Origin: Clostridia bacterium
GTDB taxonomy: Bacteria; Bacillota; Clostridia; Lachnospirales; Lachnospiraceae
Reading direction: 5' to 3'
DNA: 64,000 bases
Assembly (NCBI GenBank): GCA_910575725.1
Contig: CAJTFE010000003.1
Span: 62,001 to 126,000, forward strand
Below are positions 17,723-25,044 of the stretch, in pieces. Under the pieces are notes generated by a model, which was not told where the DNA came from, did not search any database, and saw only the letters and a program-made list of their open reading frames with translations. Made by a program: the position numbers and the translations under genes. Positions within the stretch are counted from its first letter, which is position 1; each line of letters begins with the position of its first letter.

Positions 17723-18718
17723 TCATCTCCCCTTTTCCTGGTTTCTAAGAACATCCAGATAACAGACAAGGATAATAATCATCCCTTTCACAACATAGGT
17801 TACAAAGAAATTCACATTCAAAAGATTCATCACATTGGTGATAATCGCCATCACAATACTGCCTATCAGGGTTCCGAGAATGGTTCCCTTGCCGCCCCAC
17901 ACGCTGGCTCCTCCCAGCACGCAGGCGCAGATAATATTGTTAAAGGCGCTTACCGGCCCCATGGAGGTTCCGGCCGCTGTCAGCCTGGCTGCCGTCAGCA
18001 CGCCGCTGATTCCCGCCATAAAGCCGCCGATAACATAGATCACAAACAGAATTCTCGTGGTATTCACACCGTTTACCCGAGCCGCCTTTTCATTGATTCC
18101 GGTCTGAAAAAGCTCTCTTCCAAAGACAGTTTTCGTAAGTATCTGGTGCATGATAAAGGCAGTGAGCAGAAAAATGAGCACCGATACGGGCACGACCCCG
18201 AACAGCGGGCTGGCGAAAATCCTGTAAAAGCTCTGGGGCAGGCCGCCCACGCTTGTCCCCTGGGTGTAGAACTCAGAAATCCCCACATTCAGCGTCTGGA
18301 TCGCCAGGGTCACAATCATGGGAACCATCTTAAGCTTTGCCACTGAGAAACCATTGATCACGCCGAAGCAGACCGCAGCGGCCAGTATTGCAAGAACGCC
18401 CAGAAGCGTATTCTGGGTCTTCTGCATAATCGCGCAGCCTAGAATGGCGCTGCAGGCCATATTGGTCGGCAGCGACAGATCATTTCCCGCGGTAATCAGA
18501 ATGAAGGTCAGGCCAATGGCCGGCAGTCCGATGGTGCTGGCCTGTACCAGAAGATTAAAAATATTGCCCACTGTCATAAAATTCGGAACCGTGATTCCAA
18601 ACACAATCATTGAAACGATCACCAACAGGATAAGGACTGCATTTTCATTTTTCAGTTTTTCTGTCAGCGAGCGCTTTACTACTGCTGTTCCCGTGGGAGG
18701 ACCTCCCCTTTTATCCAT
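17723..18718 (-). CDS. Sugar ABC transporter permease (first of the pair)
   Basis: A 331-residue RbsC-family permease with membrane spans throughout, TAGNDLSLPTNMACSAILG in place of the usual signature, and GGASVWGGKGTILGTLIG near the end. It is separated from the binding-protein gene by 160 bp that contain two hairpins, an arrangement commonly giving more binding protein than membrane components. Confidence 0.87.
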   Translation of the reverse strand: MDKRGGPPTGTAVVKRSLTEKLKNENAVLILLVIVSMIVFGITVPNFMTVGNIFNLLVQASTIGLPAIGLTFILITAGNDLSLPTNMACSAILGCAIMQKTQNTLLGVLAILAAAVCFGVINGFSVAKLKMVPMIVTLAIQTLNVGISEFYTQGTSVGGLPQSFYRIFASPLFGVVPVSVLIFLLTAFIMHQILTKTVFGRELFQTGINEKAARVNGVNTTRILFVIYVIGGFMAGISGVLTAARLTAAGTSMGPVSAFNNIICACVLGGASVWGGKGTILGTLIGSIVMAIITNVMNLLNVNFFVTYVVKGMIIILVCYLDVLRNQEKGR

Positions 18719-18762
18719 CTTTTCAGAACCCCTTCCATTTACTTCACGATGTATGAAAACAA

Positions 18763-18808
18763 GCAGTCTGTATCAGAACTGTGCGCACGCGCTTCCGGTA
18801 CAGACTGC
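18763..18808 (-). other. Intercistronic hairpin 1
   Basis: A 10-bp stem (GCAGTCTGTA paired with TACAGACTGC) with a 26-nt loop, between the binding protein and first permease genes. There is no T run, so it is more likely a stabiliser or partial attenuator than a full terminator. Confidence 0.55.
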
Positions 18809-18809
18809 C

Positions 18810-18845
18810 GGAGAGGCTGACGGCTCATCCCACAGCAGCCTCTCC
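18810..18845 (-). other. Intercistronic hairpin 2
   Basis: A perfect 10-bp stem (GGAGAGGCTG paired with CAGCCTCTCC) immediately 5' of hairpin 1 in the transcript and close to the binding-protein stop codon. It may protect the 3' end of the binding protein mRNA. Confidence 0.55.
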
Positions 18846-18878
18846 CATTCTTTTACTTTTTATCAGCCTTGCCGGCGG

Positions 18879-19976
18879 TTACTTGTCTGCGTACTTAATG
18901 CCCCACAAATCGGACATTCCTGCAATATCCTTTGCGGAAACAATCAGCGGATCGGAATAGAGCTCTGCTTCGCCTGTATAGCTTCCGTCAATAATCTGGA
19001 AGATTGCGTCTGCAAAATCGCTGCACATGCCTTCTACACTGTACATCCCGGAGCAGTCCATGTATCCGTCCAGCATAAACTCACAGCCGGTCGGGAAGCC
19101 GTCCTGGGAACAGATCCACACATGTCCCTCCTCGCCGTTTGCATGCCATGCCCCGTTGCTCTCCAGAACCGTCTGTACGGCAGTTACGATAAAATCAGAA
19201 GCAATGAGAACCGTATTGCAGTCGGGGTGTGCCTGGAAGGCAGTCGTGAATCCGGTCAGCGCTTTCTCAGAATCCCAGTCTGAGGGAACGGTCTGTGCGA
19301 TGGTGAGATTGAATTCCTTTGCTGCATCCTCAAAGCCCTTCTGCCTATTCAGGGCGTTGTTATCATTAGTCGCACCGATAATGGAAATGATATCCGTGGG
19401 GGTCTCGCCTGCATCGATCATCTCCTGGAAAAATACCTTGCCCGCCTCATAAGCCTGGTTGTAGGTATCCAGTCCTACAAAGAGATCCGGAGCCGGCGAT
19501 GCGCCTGCGGCAATGTTCCTGTCCCAAAGCACAATGGGGATTCCGGCATCCCTGCATTCCTGTACGGAGCTGGTAATGGCCTGGTTGTCAAAGGGATAGC
19601 CGATGATAACATCGCAGCCCTGCGTTACCAGATCCGAGATATCGGAAGCCTGTTTAGAGGCGTCGTCCTCGGCAACGAGACTAATCCACTCTACGGAATC
19701 ATAGCCGTGATCCTTGCAGTTGTCTTTTAGAACCTGCTCCATTCCCTCGCCCCATGCATAGAACAAAGCGTCGTTATAATGGGCCCATGAAACACCTACT
19801 TTAAGCACCTTGCCGCCTGCCGCAGCGCCGTCCTCGGCCGGAGCCGGGGCCTGTGCTTCTGCTTCAGGCGCTTCTGCAGCCGGAGTATCCGCCGCCGGAG
19901 CTTCTTTGGAGCCGCATCCGGCCAGAGCCGAAATTGCTAATGCCAGGGATAAAACAATTGCTAATTTTCTTTTCAT
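18879..19976 (-). CDS. Sugar ABC transporter substrate-binding lipoprotein
   Basis: A 365-residue type I binding protein. MKRKLAIVLSLALAISALAGC is a lipoprotein signal with lipobox ALAGC, then an Ala/Pro/Glu linker and the mature domain from KVLKVGVSWAHYNDALFY. The ATG at 19976 is chosen over an upstream in-frame ATG because AGGAGG is 8 bp before it. It is the first gene of the importer, isomerase and regulator operon. A stem-loop (20035-20058) lies in its leader and the RBS-proximal end of the dispersed repeat (GGAACTGGA) is present just before the Shine-Dalgarno. Confidence 0.9.
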   Translation of the reverse strand: MKRKLAIVLSLALAISALAGCGSKEAPAADTPAAEAPEAEAQAPAPAEDGAAAGGKVLKVGVSWAHYNDALFYAWGEGMEQVLKDNCKDHGYDSVEWISLVAEDDASKQASDISDLVTQGCDVIIGYPFDNQAITSSVQECRDAGIPIVLWDRNIAAGASPAPDLFVGLDTYNQAYEAGKVFFQEMIDAGETPTDIISIIGATNDNNALNRQKGFEDAAKEFNLTIAQTVPSDWDSEKALTGFTTAFQAHPDCNTVLIASDFIVTAVQTVLESNGAWHANGEEGHVWICSQDGFPTGCEFMLDGYMDCSGMYSVEGMCSDFADAIFQIIDGSYTGEAELYSDPLIVSAKDIAGMSDLWGIKYADK

Positions 19977-20473
19977 TTTCGTTCCTCCTAGTCCAGTTCC
20001 GTAATTTATTTTATTTACTTTCATTCCGCGCGGCTGCACTGGCAAAAATGCCGGTGCAATTAGTATGATTCCATTTTATAATACCAAAATGCCTCTGTCT
20101 TTGTTGATGTCGCATATAATTTGTCCAAAACAACTTTTTATTCTTTTCATTTACTCTTTGTTTTCTTTTATTTTGTACAATATTAATTGAGAATCTAAAA
20201 ACAAATCTATGATCCAAACCCACTATTATTATGCATAACACCAAAAAATTTCTTTTTTATTCCAATTATATAAACAATTTTATCAATAACCGCTGAACCT
20301 CTCTATTTTTATTTATCTACATTTTTTTGTCTGTTTCAACTATTAACTCGAATTTGATTGATCCTGGGGACTGAAATTGATACAATATAAAAAAAGAAAC
20401 GGGACTGATCGGGAGAGAAGCTTCTTATCAGATAACAGCCAGAACAAAATTTTTGAACAGGAGGTATGTGAAC
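19977..20473. other. Divergent intergenic region between importer operon and epimerase gene
   Basis: An AT-rich gap of 497 bp. It holds a leader hairpin for the importer operon (20035-20058, GCACCGGC-type arms) and a promoter for the epimerase gene at 20358-20386. I found no clean -35/-10 pair for the importer operon and no convincing regulator site. A short open frame on the minus strand here shows no coding character. Confidence 0.6.
20358..20386 (+). promoter_or_regulatory. Promoter of the epimerase gene
   Basis: TTGATC (20358-20363) and TACAAT (20381-20386) are 17 bp apart, about 90 bp before the epimerase start. Confidence 0.5.
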
Positions 20474-21343
20474 ATGAAAATCGGCACTTACTTTGCTTAC
20501 TGGGAAAAGGAATGGGATACAGACTTCTTTCCTTACATCTCCAAGGTTGCGAAGCTTGGCTTTGATATTCTGGAGATTGCCGGCGGAGGGCTGGCGGATC
20601 TGCCGGACGACCAGGTGCTCCGGCTTAAAGAAGAGGCCAGCCGCTGCGGCATTACCCTGACCGTATGCATCGGTCTGCCGGCCAAGTATGATGTTTCCTC
20701 CGAAAATGAGGAGATCCGCCAGGCAGGCATTGCCTACATGAAACGTCTCATTGACAAGACGCATCTTCTGGGCGCCAGGCAGATTGGCGGTATCGTCTAC
20801 GCCTACTGGCCGGCGGACTACAGCAAGCCGGTCAACAAAGCAGCTGTACGTGAAATCAGCATCCGCAGTGTCCAGGAGCTGGCTGACTACGCCCTGCCCA
20901 AGGATGTTACTCTGACCTTAGAGACTGTCAACCGCTTTGAACAGTTCCTTTTCAACGATGCGGCAGAGGCCGTCCAGTTTGTGAAGGATGTCAACCGGGA
21001 GAACGTAAAGGTGATGCTGGATTCCTTCCATATGAATATCGAGGAGGACAGCTTCTATGACGCCATTGTCTCTACAGGCTCCTATCTCGGCCATTTCCAT
21101 ATAGGCGAGCCCAACCGTAAGGTTCCCGGCAAGGGCCGCATTCCCTGGGATGAGATTGGACGTGCCCTGCATGATATCCACTACGACGGAACTGTTGTCA
21201 TGGAACCCTTTGTCCGTCCCGGCGGCGGTGTAGGAGCTGATATTAAAGTATGGCGCGATCTGTCGGATGACGCTTCCGACGAACAGCTGGATGAAGATAT
21301 CGCCGAGTCCTGCAGGTTTGTACGGAAAGCTTTCTGCGGATAA
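20474..21343 (+). CDS. D-allulose (D-psicose) / D-tagatose 3-epimerase
   Basis: A 289-residue TIM-barrel enzyme. From the ATG at 20474 (AGGAGG upstream) it starts MKIGTYFAYWEKEW, the family opening. The four metal/catalytic residues fall where known clostridial D-allulose 3-epimerases have them: Glu150 (TLETVNRFE), Asp183 (VMLDSFHMN), His209 (GHFHIGE) and Glu244 (VVMEPFVR). The C-terminal KVPGKGRIPWDEIG is also characteristic. The enzyme epimerises C3 of free ketoses such as fructose and allulose. Transcribed away from the two-permease importer, it suggests uptake and conversion of a rare ketose, which is inference. Substrate preference cannot be read from sequence. Confidence 0.82.
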   Translation: MKIGTYFAYWEKEWDTDFFPYISKVAKLGFDILEIAGGGLADLPDDQVLRLKEEASRCGITLTVCIGLPAKYDVSSENEEIRQAGIAYMKRLIDKTHLLGARQIGGIVYAYWPADYSKPVNKAAVREISIRSVQELADYALPKDVTLTLETVNRFEQFLFNDAAEAVQFVKDVNRENVKVMLDSFHMNIEEDSFYDAIVSTGSYLGHFHIGEPNRKVPGKGRIPWDEIGRALHDIHYDGTVVMEPFVRPGGGVGADIKVWRDLSDDASDEQLDEDIAESCRFVRKAFCG

Positions 21344-21374
21344 AAGCTTCTCAGAATCTGCGCCCGCAGGAATG

Positions 21375-21468
21375 AAAAAAGACCAGCAGATTTTTCTGTC
21401 TCTGAAGCTTCTGAGTACGTCTGTACAAAGAATTTTCAATCATGTCAGAAAAATCTGCTGGTCTTTTT
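21375..21468. terminator. Bidirectional terminator between convergent genes
   Basis: A perfect 23-bp inverted repeat (core GACCAGCAGATTTTTCTG) with a 47-nt loop, bordered by A runs on the left and T runs on the right, serving the epimerase gene on the plus strand and the dehydrogenase-like gene on the minus strand. Confidence 0.8.
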
Positions 21469-21494
21469 GCTGCCTATTTTCTGTTTCTCGCACT

Positions 21495-22814
21495 TTACCG
21501 TTCTTCAATCCGGTATTCCAAGCCTGCTTCCTCCATCAGCTCCATATACGGCTTCGAGGGAAAATATTCCGGCGAAAAGACTCCGGCGTCCTTCCAGATT
21601 CCTTTTCCCAGGAGCTCGATTCCCAGAGCAGCCCCGAAGCCTGTCTGAGCCGCCACTGCCTGCATTCCCCAGGTTTTCATAGATTCTTCGTTGTCAAAGG
21701 GCTGATAGATAAAGTATTCTTTTCTCTTTCCGTCCTTTTTTCCAATGCAGTGAACACCTACGCACATGCCTCCCGTCATTTCCGTGCCGATATCCTTGGG
21801 CTGCAGCGCGCAGGCTGCCACCACATCACGGGGAATGACTTTCACGCCGTCCACTTCTATAGGCCGTGTGCTCCGCAGGCCCAGGGAATTGATGACTTTC
21901 AAGGCATTCAGAAGATTATCGTCCAGGGCTATCTTAAAGCTGGCTTTTTTGAGACCGTATTTTCCAAGGTAACGGGGCATGGTCACCACTTCCTCGTGCT
22001 CCACCTTTACCAAGCGGTTGACGCCGAAGGGTTCGGGCATCCGAAACTCCTCCTCCCCGGCAAATGCGTCCTCAATCCGAAATCCCTCTTCCTCGCTCCA
22101 TTCCGCATTGGGATTCATAACCTCATCCAGAACCGTCCACACATTGAAGCCAAACTGCACCGCATCCTTATCCGCTCCCAGCGCCTGCAGATTGCCCCCG
22201 TCCTTTACATGAACCTCCCAGAGCTCGTCAAAAAGATATTCCGCCGCATATTTTGCAAATACGTTCACTACTCCGGGATCGATACCAAGGCAGATACAGG
22301 CAGTGAGTCCTTTTTCCCTCCACTGTTCATGGCGGTCAAAGTTGTATTTTGTCATGGGCTCCAGGTAGCTGCCCTCGAAGCCTGTTCCAAAGTCGGGATG
22401 TTCCCGGGGCACAGACCAGGTTCCCAGATTTCCATAGGATGCGCCGGCTTCCCAGGCGGCGTCAAAGATGCAGTTGCTCACAAAGGGGGATGCGGCATCC
22501 ATGACAAAATTGATGCGGTGTTCCTTTATCAGACGTATCAGCTCCGGCTTTTCGCGGGCATCTACACAGGCCGCTTCGTATCGGGCTGCTTTTTGTATGC
22601 TGCCGGCCTCTGTGCCTGGTTTCGTTTTCTCCGTCTCTCTTTCTGCGCCTGTCTCCTCCCGGTAATTGATGTGATTCAGCACCTCTTCTGTGCGTTCCCC
22701 GCTGTAATCAGTGATTAAGACATACTCCAGCCATTCCCCTTTTGGATCCCGCTTTTTCAGTACCTTCAAAATACATTCTCCTACTGCACCTGCTCCCACC
22801 AGCATCATTCTCAT
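21495..22814 (-). CDS. Saccharopine dehydrogenase family protein
   Basis: A 439-residue protein with an N-terminal Rossmann motif (MLVGAGAVGECILKVL, GxGxxG at residues 7-12) and the saccharopine dehydrogenase C-terminal fold (GMCVGVHCIGKKDGKRKEYF, AAQTGFGAALGIELLGKG). Family members are NAD(P) amine or amino-acid dehydrogenases, including saccharopine reductases and carboxynorspermidine dehydrogenase; which applies here is not clear. The ATG at 22814 is used since the 16 codons upstream translate a terminator hairpin. A glycine riboswitch precedes the gene, so expression should respond to glycine, an unusual setting that hints at an amino-acid role. Confidence 0.82.
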   Translation of the reverse strand: MRMMLVGAGAVGECILKVLKKRDPKGEWLEYVLITDYSGERTEEVLNHINYREETGAERETEKTKPGTEAGSIQKAARYEAACVDAREKPELIRLIKEHRINFVMDAASPFVSNCIFDAAWEAGASYGNLGTWSVPREHPDFGTGFEGSYLEPMTKYNFDRHEQWREKGLTACICLGIDPGVVNVFAKYAAEYLFDELWEVHVKDGGNLQALGADKDAVQFGFNVWTVLDEVMNPNAEWSEEEGFRIEDAFAGEEEFRMPEPFGVNRLVKVEHEEVVTMPRYLGKYGLKKASFKIALDDNLLNALKVINSLGLRSTRPIEVDGVKVIPRDVVAACALQPKDIGTEMTGGMCVGVHCIGKKDGKRKEYFIYQPFDNEESMKTWGMQAVAAQTGFGAALGIELLGKGIWKDAGVFSPEYFPSKPYMELMEEAGLEYRIEER

Positions 22815-22834
22815 TTCTTTGCACTTCCTTTCCG

Positions 22835-22870
22835 AAAAAAAGAGACAAATGCACTTATGCATCTGCCTCT
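22835..22870 (-). terminator. Riboswitch expression-platform terminator
   Basis: On the minus strand GAGGCAGATGCA and TGCATTTGTCTC form a 12-bp stem (with G-U pairs) with loop TAAG, followed by seven T. The 5' side begins at the last base of the aptamer's closing stem, so folding of aptamer and terminator should compete. Confidence 0.8.
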
Positions 22871-23050
22871 CTGTCCTTTTACCAGTTGGTTATAGCCACG
22901 TAGGCGGCGGTCGTACCGCGCTCTCCAGAGTTCCGTCGGACAACCTTCCTTTTGCCTGTCAGTTTCCACGGGAAAGCCGATCTGCTTCCCCATTTGCTTC
23001 TTCGGCGCTTCCTTGCCTCATATATCACGGAAGTCTCTAGGGTCATCCTC
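22865..23050 (-). ncRNA. Glycine riboswitch (single full aptamer plus reduced second stem)
   Basis: The minus-strand RNA contains the conserved glycine-aptamer blocks GCGCCGAAGAAGCAA and ACAGGCAAAAGGAAGG, then CGACGGAACTCTGGAGAG and finally AAAAGGACAGAG, in the same order as in Bacillus gcvT. The first closing stem pairs GGATGACC with GGTTGTCC. The second domain lacks the full conserved core and keeps a closing stem (CTCTG with CAGAG) around short hairpins, the arrangement called a ghost aptamer. It is followed directly by the terminator at 22835-22870 and the dehydrogenase gene. Confidence 0.85.
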
Positions 23051-23057
23051 TGCCGGT

Positions 23058-23270
23058 CTATATTACTGGGTTTATTATAACAATTTTCTTTTTGAAATGC
23101 AAAATATTTTTTACTCTGTTTCTGAAAACAGCATAATAGGAGCGATTATTTGCTCCCCGGTATTCTTCAGCTTCTAATAGTATTCTTGCCGATTTCAAAT
23201 CCTCTTTGGCCGTCTGCAGGCGGTAGAGTACAAGATCTTTTCGCGTCCCTATATTCTTAGGCTGCTCCAT
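23058..23270 (-). pseudogene. Truncated HEPN-domain protein
   Basis: The frame from ATG 23270 (AAGGAG upstream) reads MEQPKNIGTRKDLVLYRL, then a HEPN opening (AKEDLKSARILLEAEEYRGA followed by NNRSYYAVF). The typical alanine-rich continuation with the RxxxxH motif is absent: after YAVFR the reading runs into the riboswitch promoter region and stops. HEPN proteins are commonly RNases or partners of nucleotidyltransferases. The remnant is about half the normal length and is surely inactive. Confidence 0.65.
23074..23102 (-). promoter_or_regulatory. Promoter of the riboswitch-controlled gene
   Basis: TTGCAT (23097-23102) and TATAAT (23074-23079) on the minus strand, spacer 17 bp, about 25 bp upstream of the first aptamer stem. 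It overlaps the non-homologous tail of the HEPN remnant. Confidence 0.6.
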
Positions 23271-23514
23271 ACAATACCACTCCTTCTTTATTGTTGTATC
23301 CAGATCCATCGTTGTCCTGGTATCCAGCCCAACTAATTGCCGATATTAAAAATCCACCTTTTAATATAAAATTATTTTTATATGTTGACAGAGAAATTCT
23401 TTCCAGCAGCCTCTCCAACATGTAGTTCTGCATGACAAGCTGGGCAGAAATATTTTTCTCTGCCGCCTTTTTCCTAATGAACGCTTTAAGCTGCATTGGA
23501 TTTCTGGTTATCAT
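23271..23514 (-). pseudogene. AbiEii-type nucleotidyltransferase toxin remnant (frameshifted, truncated)
   Basis: Residues 1-57 read as the N-terminus of an AbiEii/AbiGii nucleotidyltransferase (MITRNPMQLKAFIRKKAAEK, then ILKGGFLISAI). After AI the expected VGLDTRTTMDLDTTIK is found perfectly in the next frame, so one extra A near 23337 has shifted the reading. Directly after TTIK the toxin sequence ends and the HEPN remnant begins, so most of the gene is deleted. The start overlaps the antitoxin stop by 4 bp, the normal abiEi-abiEii coupling. Confidence 0.7.
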
Positions 23515-24128
23515 AGCAGCACCTCCATATAATGCAATATCTTTGGTTTTACCCTTAGCTGTCCCGCATATTTCATCAACTTGTGTATATCTTTTTCTTT
23601 AGAAGCCGCGTACCGTTTCATTGCTCCATTTACGATCTGAATATCACTGCCGCTGCCACGCACAATGTCACATAATGTTCTTTCGAGATTGTATATTTTG
23701 ATGGGATTCCCACAGGGTGACTTTATTTCGATGATTCCAAGTGTATAATTATCTGGCACAACTCGTTTCACAATAATATTTTCCTGTTTAAGGGAAGGCG
23801 CATTATACCCTTTGGGAAAAGTCATTGTATATTTTGCCGGTGTCCTGTCTGAATATCCTAAAAGGTACAATGCTGTATCATGGGAATAGATACCCCGTCC
23901 ATACCTGCACTGCAGCAGATGGAAGTCATCCTCCCATATATCACTCCGTATATAAAGCCCTCGTCCATAACGATATAATTCCCCATTCTTTACAAGCTTC
24001 TGCAATACGCTTCGGTGCATTCCGGATTCTGTGATCTGTCTGGCCGTAATGATACCATCCGGTGAATTTTCCAAAAGAGTTTTTATTGTAATCTCAGTTC
24101 TTATGACAATCACTCCTTTTTTATACAC
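23511..24128 (-). CDS. AbiEi-family antitoxin / transcriptional regulator
   Basis: A 205-residue protein, intact in frame. The N-terminal winged helix (DGIITARQITESGMHRSVLQ, then KNGELYRYGRGLYI) is the antitoxin domain PF13338-like; the C-terminal part (GIIEIKSPCGNPIKIYNLER then TLCDIVRG) is the AbiEi domain. Such proteins repress their own operon and neutralise the AbiEii nucleotidyltransferase. Here the toxin is destroyed, so it is an orphan. The start is uncertain: a GTG at 24128 gives the full frame, while AAGGAG lies inside it, pointing to initiation a few codons later. Nested inverted repeats cover its promoter. Confidence 0.82.
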   Translation of the reverse strand: MYKKGVIVIRTEITIKTLLENSPDGIITARQITESGMHRSVLQKLVKNGELYRYGRGLYIRSDIWEDDFHLLQCRYGRGIYSHDTALYLLGYSDRTPAKYTMTFPKGYNAPSLKQENIIVKRVVPDNYTLGIIEIKSPCGNPIKIYNLERTLCDIVRGSGSDIQIVNGAMKRYAASKEKDIHKLMKYAGQLRVKPKILHYMEVLL

Positions 24129-24162
24129 ATTATATTGTATATAAATAATGTGTGATTGTCAA
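24104..24162 (-). promoter_or_regulatory. abiE promoter with nested inverted-repeat operator
   Basis: The -35 TTGACA (24157-24162) and -10 TACAAT (24134-24139) are 17 bp apart. Two inverted repeats are nested on them: TGACAATCAC / GTGATTGTCA (24152-24161 and 24104-24113) and ACACATTAT / ATAATGTGT (24145-24153 and 24125-24133). This fits autorepression by AbiEi, known to bind inverted repeats. Confidence 0.7.
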
Positions 24163-24194
24163 GTTTTATAATACATAAGCACATTAAATTAGTT

Positions 24195-24240
24195 AAAAAT
24201 CGCTGCACTGCCCGTATTTTCAGGCATTACAGCGATTTTG
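24195..24240 (-). terminator. Terminator after the ECF S-component gene
   Basis: AAAATCGCTG and CAGCGATTTT pair with an inner GCC-rich hairpin; T runs follow on both strands, so it could serve either direction. On the minus strand it lies 50 bp after the stop codon at 24290. Confidence 0.7.
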
Positions 24241-24289
24241 TTTTTTCCTAAACTGTCGAAGATGGGATTATATCCCCTGCTCCAATTTT

Positions 24290-24826
24290 TCACAACTGTA
24301 CTTTCGCTCTTTGCATTATCCGGCGGATATCCGGAATGGCAAGGAGTATCGGGTATAACGTAACCCCAATCACCAGGCCGCCGATTCCCTGTATGATATT
24401 TGCCGGAACGCTTGCCGCTGCCGCCGGTACGCTATACAGTGCGCATTCACAAAGAAAATAACCGGCCGCCACCAATATCATATCTGCAATTCCGCCGAGT
24501 ATAACGGCTATGTAACGGCTTCTGGGCGTCTTGCCCATATTGCGGTAGATGCTCCCGGCCACAAATGCAACGGCTCCTTTGATTGCGAATGTAATCGGCA
24601 CATAGATAAAATATCCGCCCATCAAATCTGCCATGGCCGAACCGATTCCGGCTGCCAGAAGCCCCCAGGAGGGCCCAAGAATCACACCGGAGAGAATCAC
24701 AATTGCATCACCAGGATGGATGTAACCGCCTGTTCCGGGCGTAGGGATGCGAATCGCCATGGTGGCAGTGCAGGCAAATGCAGCCATCAAGGCCGCCGTC
24801 ACAACTTTTTTCAGATTTGAATTCAT
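24290..24826 (-). CDS. ECF transporter S component
   Basis: A 178-residue membrane protein with five to six hydrophobic spans. TGGYIHPGDAIVILSGVILG followed by ALADLMGGYF-like sequence (SAMADLMGGYFIYVP) is the general ECF S-component pattern. S components bind a vitamin or trace nutrient and dock to a shared energising module (EcfA, EcfA', EcfT) encoded elsewhere. The ligand is not evident; the pattern is of the generic folate/pantothenate/thiamine-precursor class. A -10 TATAAT at 24940-24945 and a degraded piece of the dispersed repeat (24858-24916) lie upstream. Confidence 0.78.
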   Translation of the reverse strand: MNSNLKKVVTAALMAAFACTATMAIRIPTPGTGGYIHPGDAIVILSGVILGPSWGLLAAGIGSAMADLMGGYFIYVPITFAIKGAVAFVAGSIYRNMGKTPRSRYIAVILGGIADMILVAAGYFLCECALYSVPAAAASVPANIIQGIGGLVIGVTLYPILLAIPDIRRIMQRAKVQL

Positions 24827-24857
24827 AATATGAGCCTCCTATTCCAGTATCACGCTA

Positions 24858-24916
24858 TTGTCTCTTTCAGTTCCGCAATATCCCTCTCGACACATCTTCA
24901 AGGAGATACCGCTATT
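24858..24916 (-). repeat. Degenerate 5'-UTR repeat, copy D
   Basis: Reads TTTCAGTTCCGCAATATCCC on the plus strand, followed by a diverged remainder; the palindrome is largely lost. It lies in the leader of the ECF gene. Confidence 0.4.
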
Positions 24917-25044
24917 TAACTGCTTTTTTGATTTCTCACATTATATTGCAAATCTGGATTGATAAAAATAGCCAGTAATATCTTTTTTAACCAGGCCAGT
25001 TTACATCCACCTTCCCTGTCTGCATTATTGCCTGTTGGTTTATT

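Noticed and set aside
20011-20244. A 77-codon minus-strand frame upstream of the binding lipoprotein
   Set aside because: Low-complexity, Lys/Asn-rich translation of an AT-rich leader, overlapping the leader hairpin; no Shine-Dalgarno.
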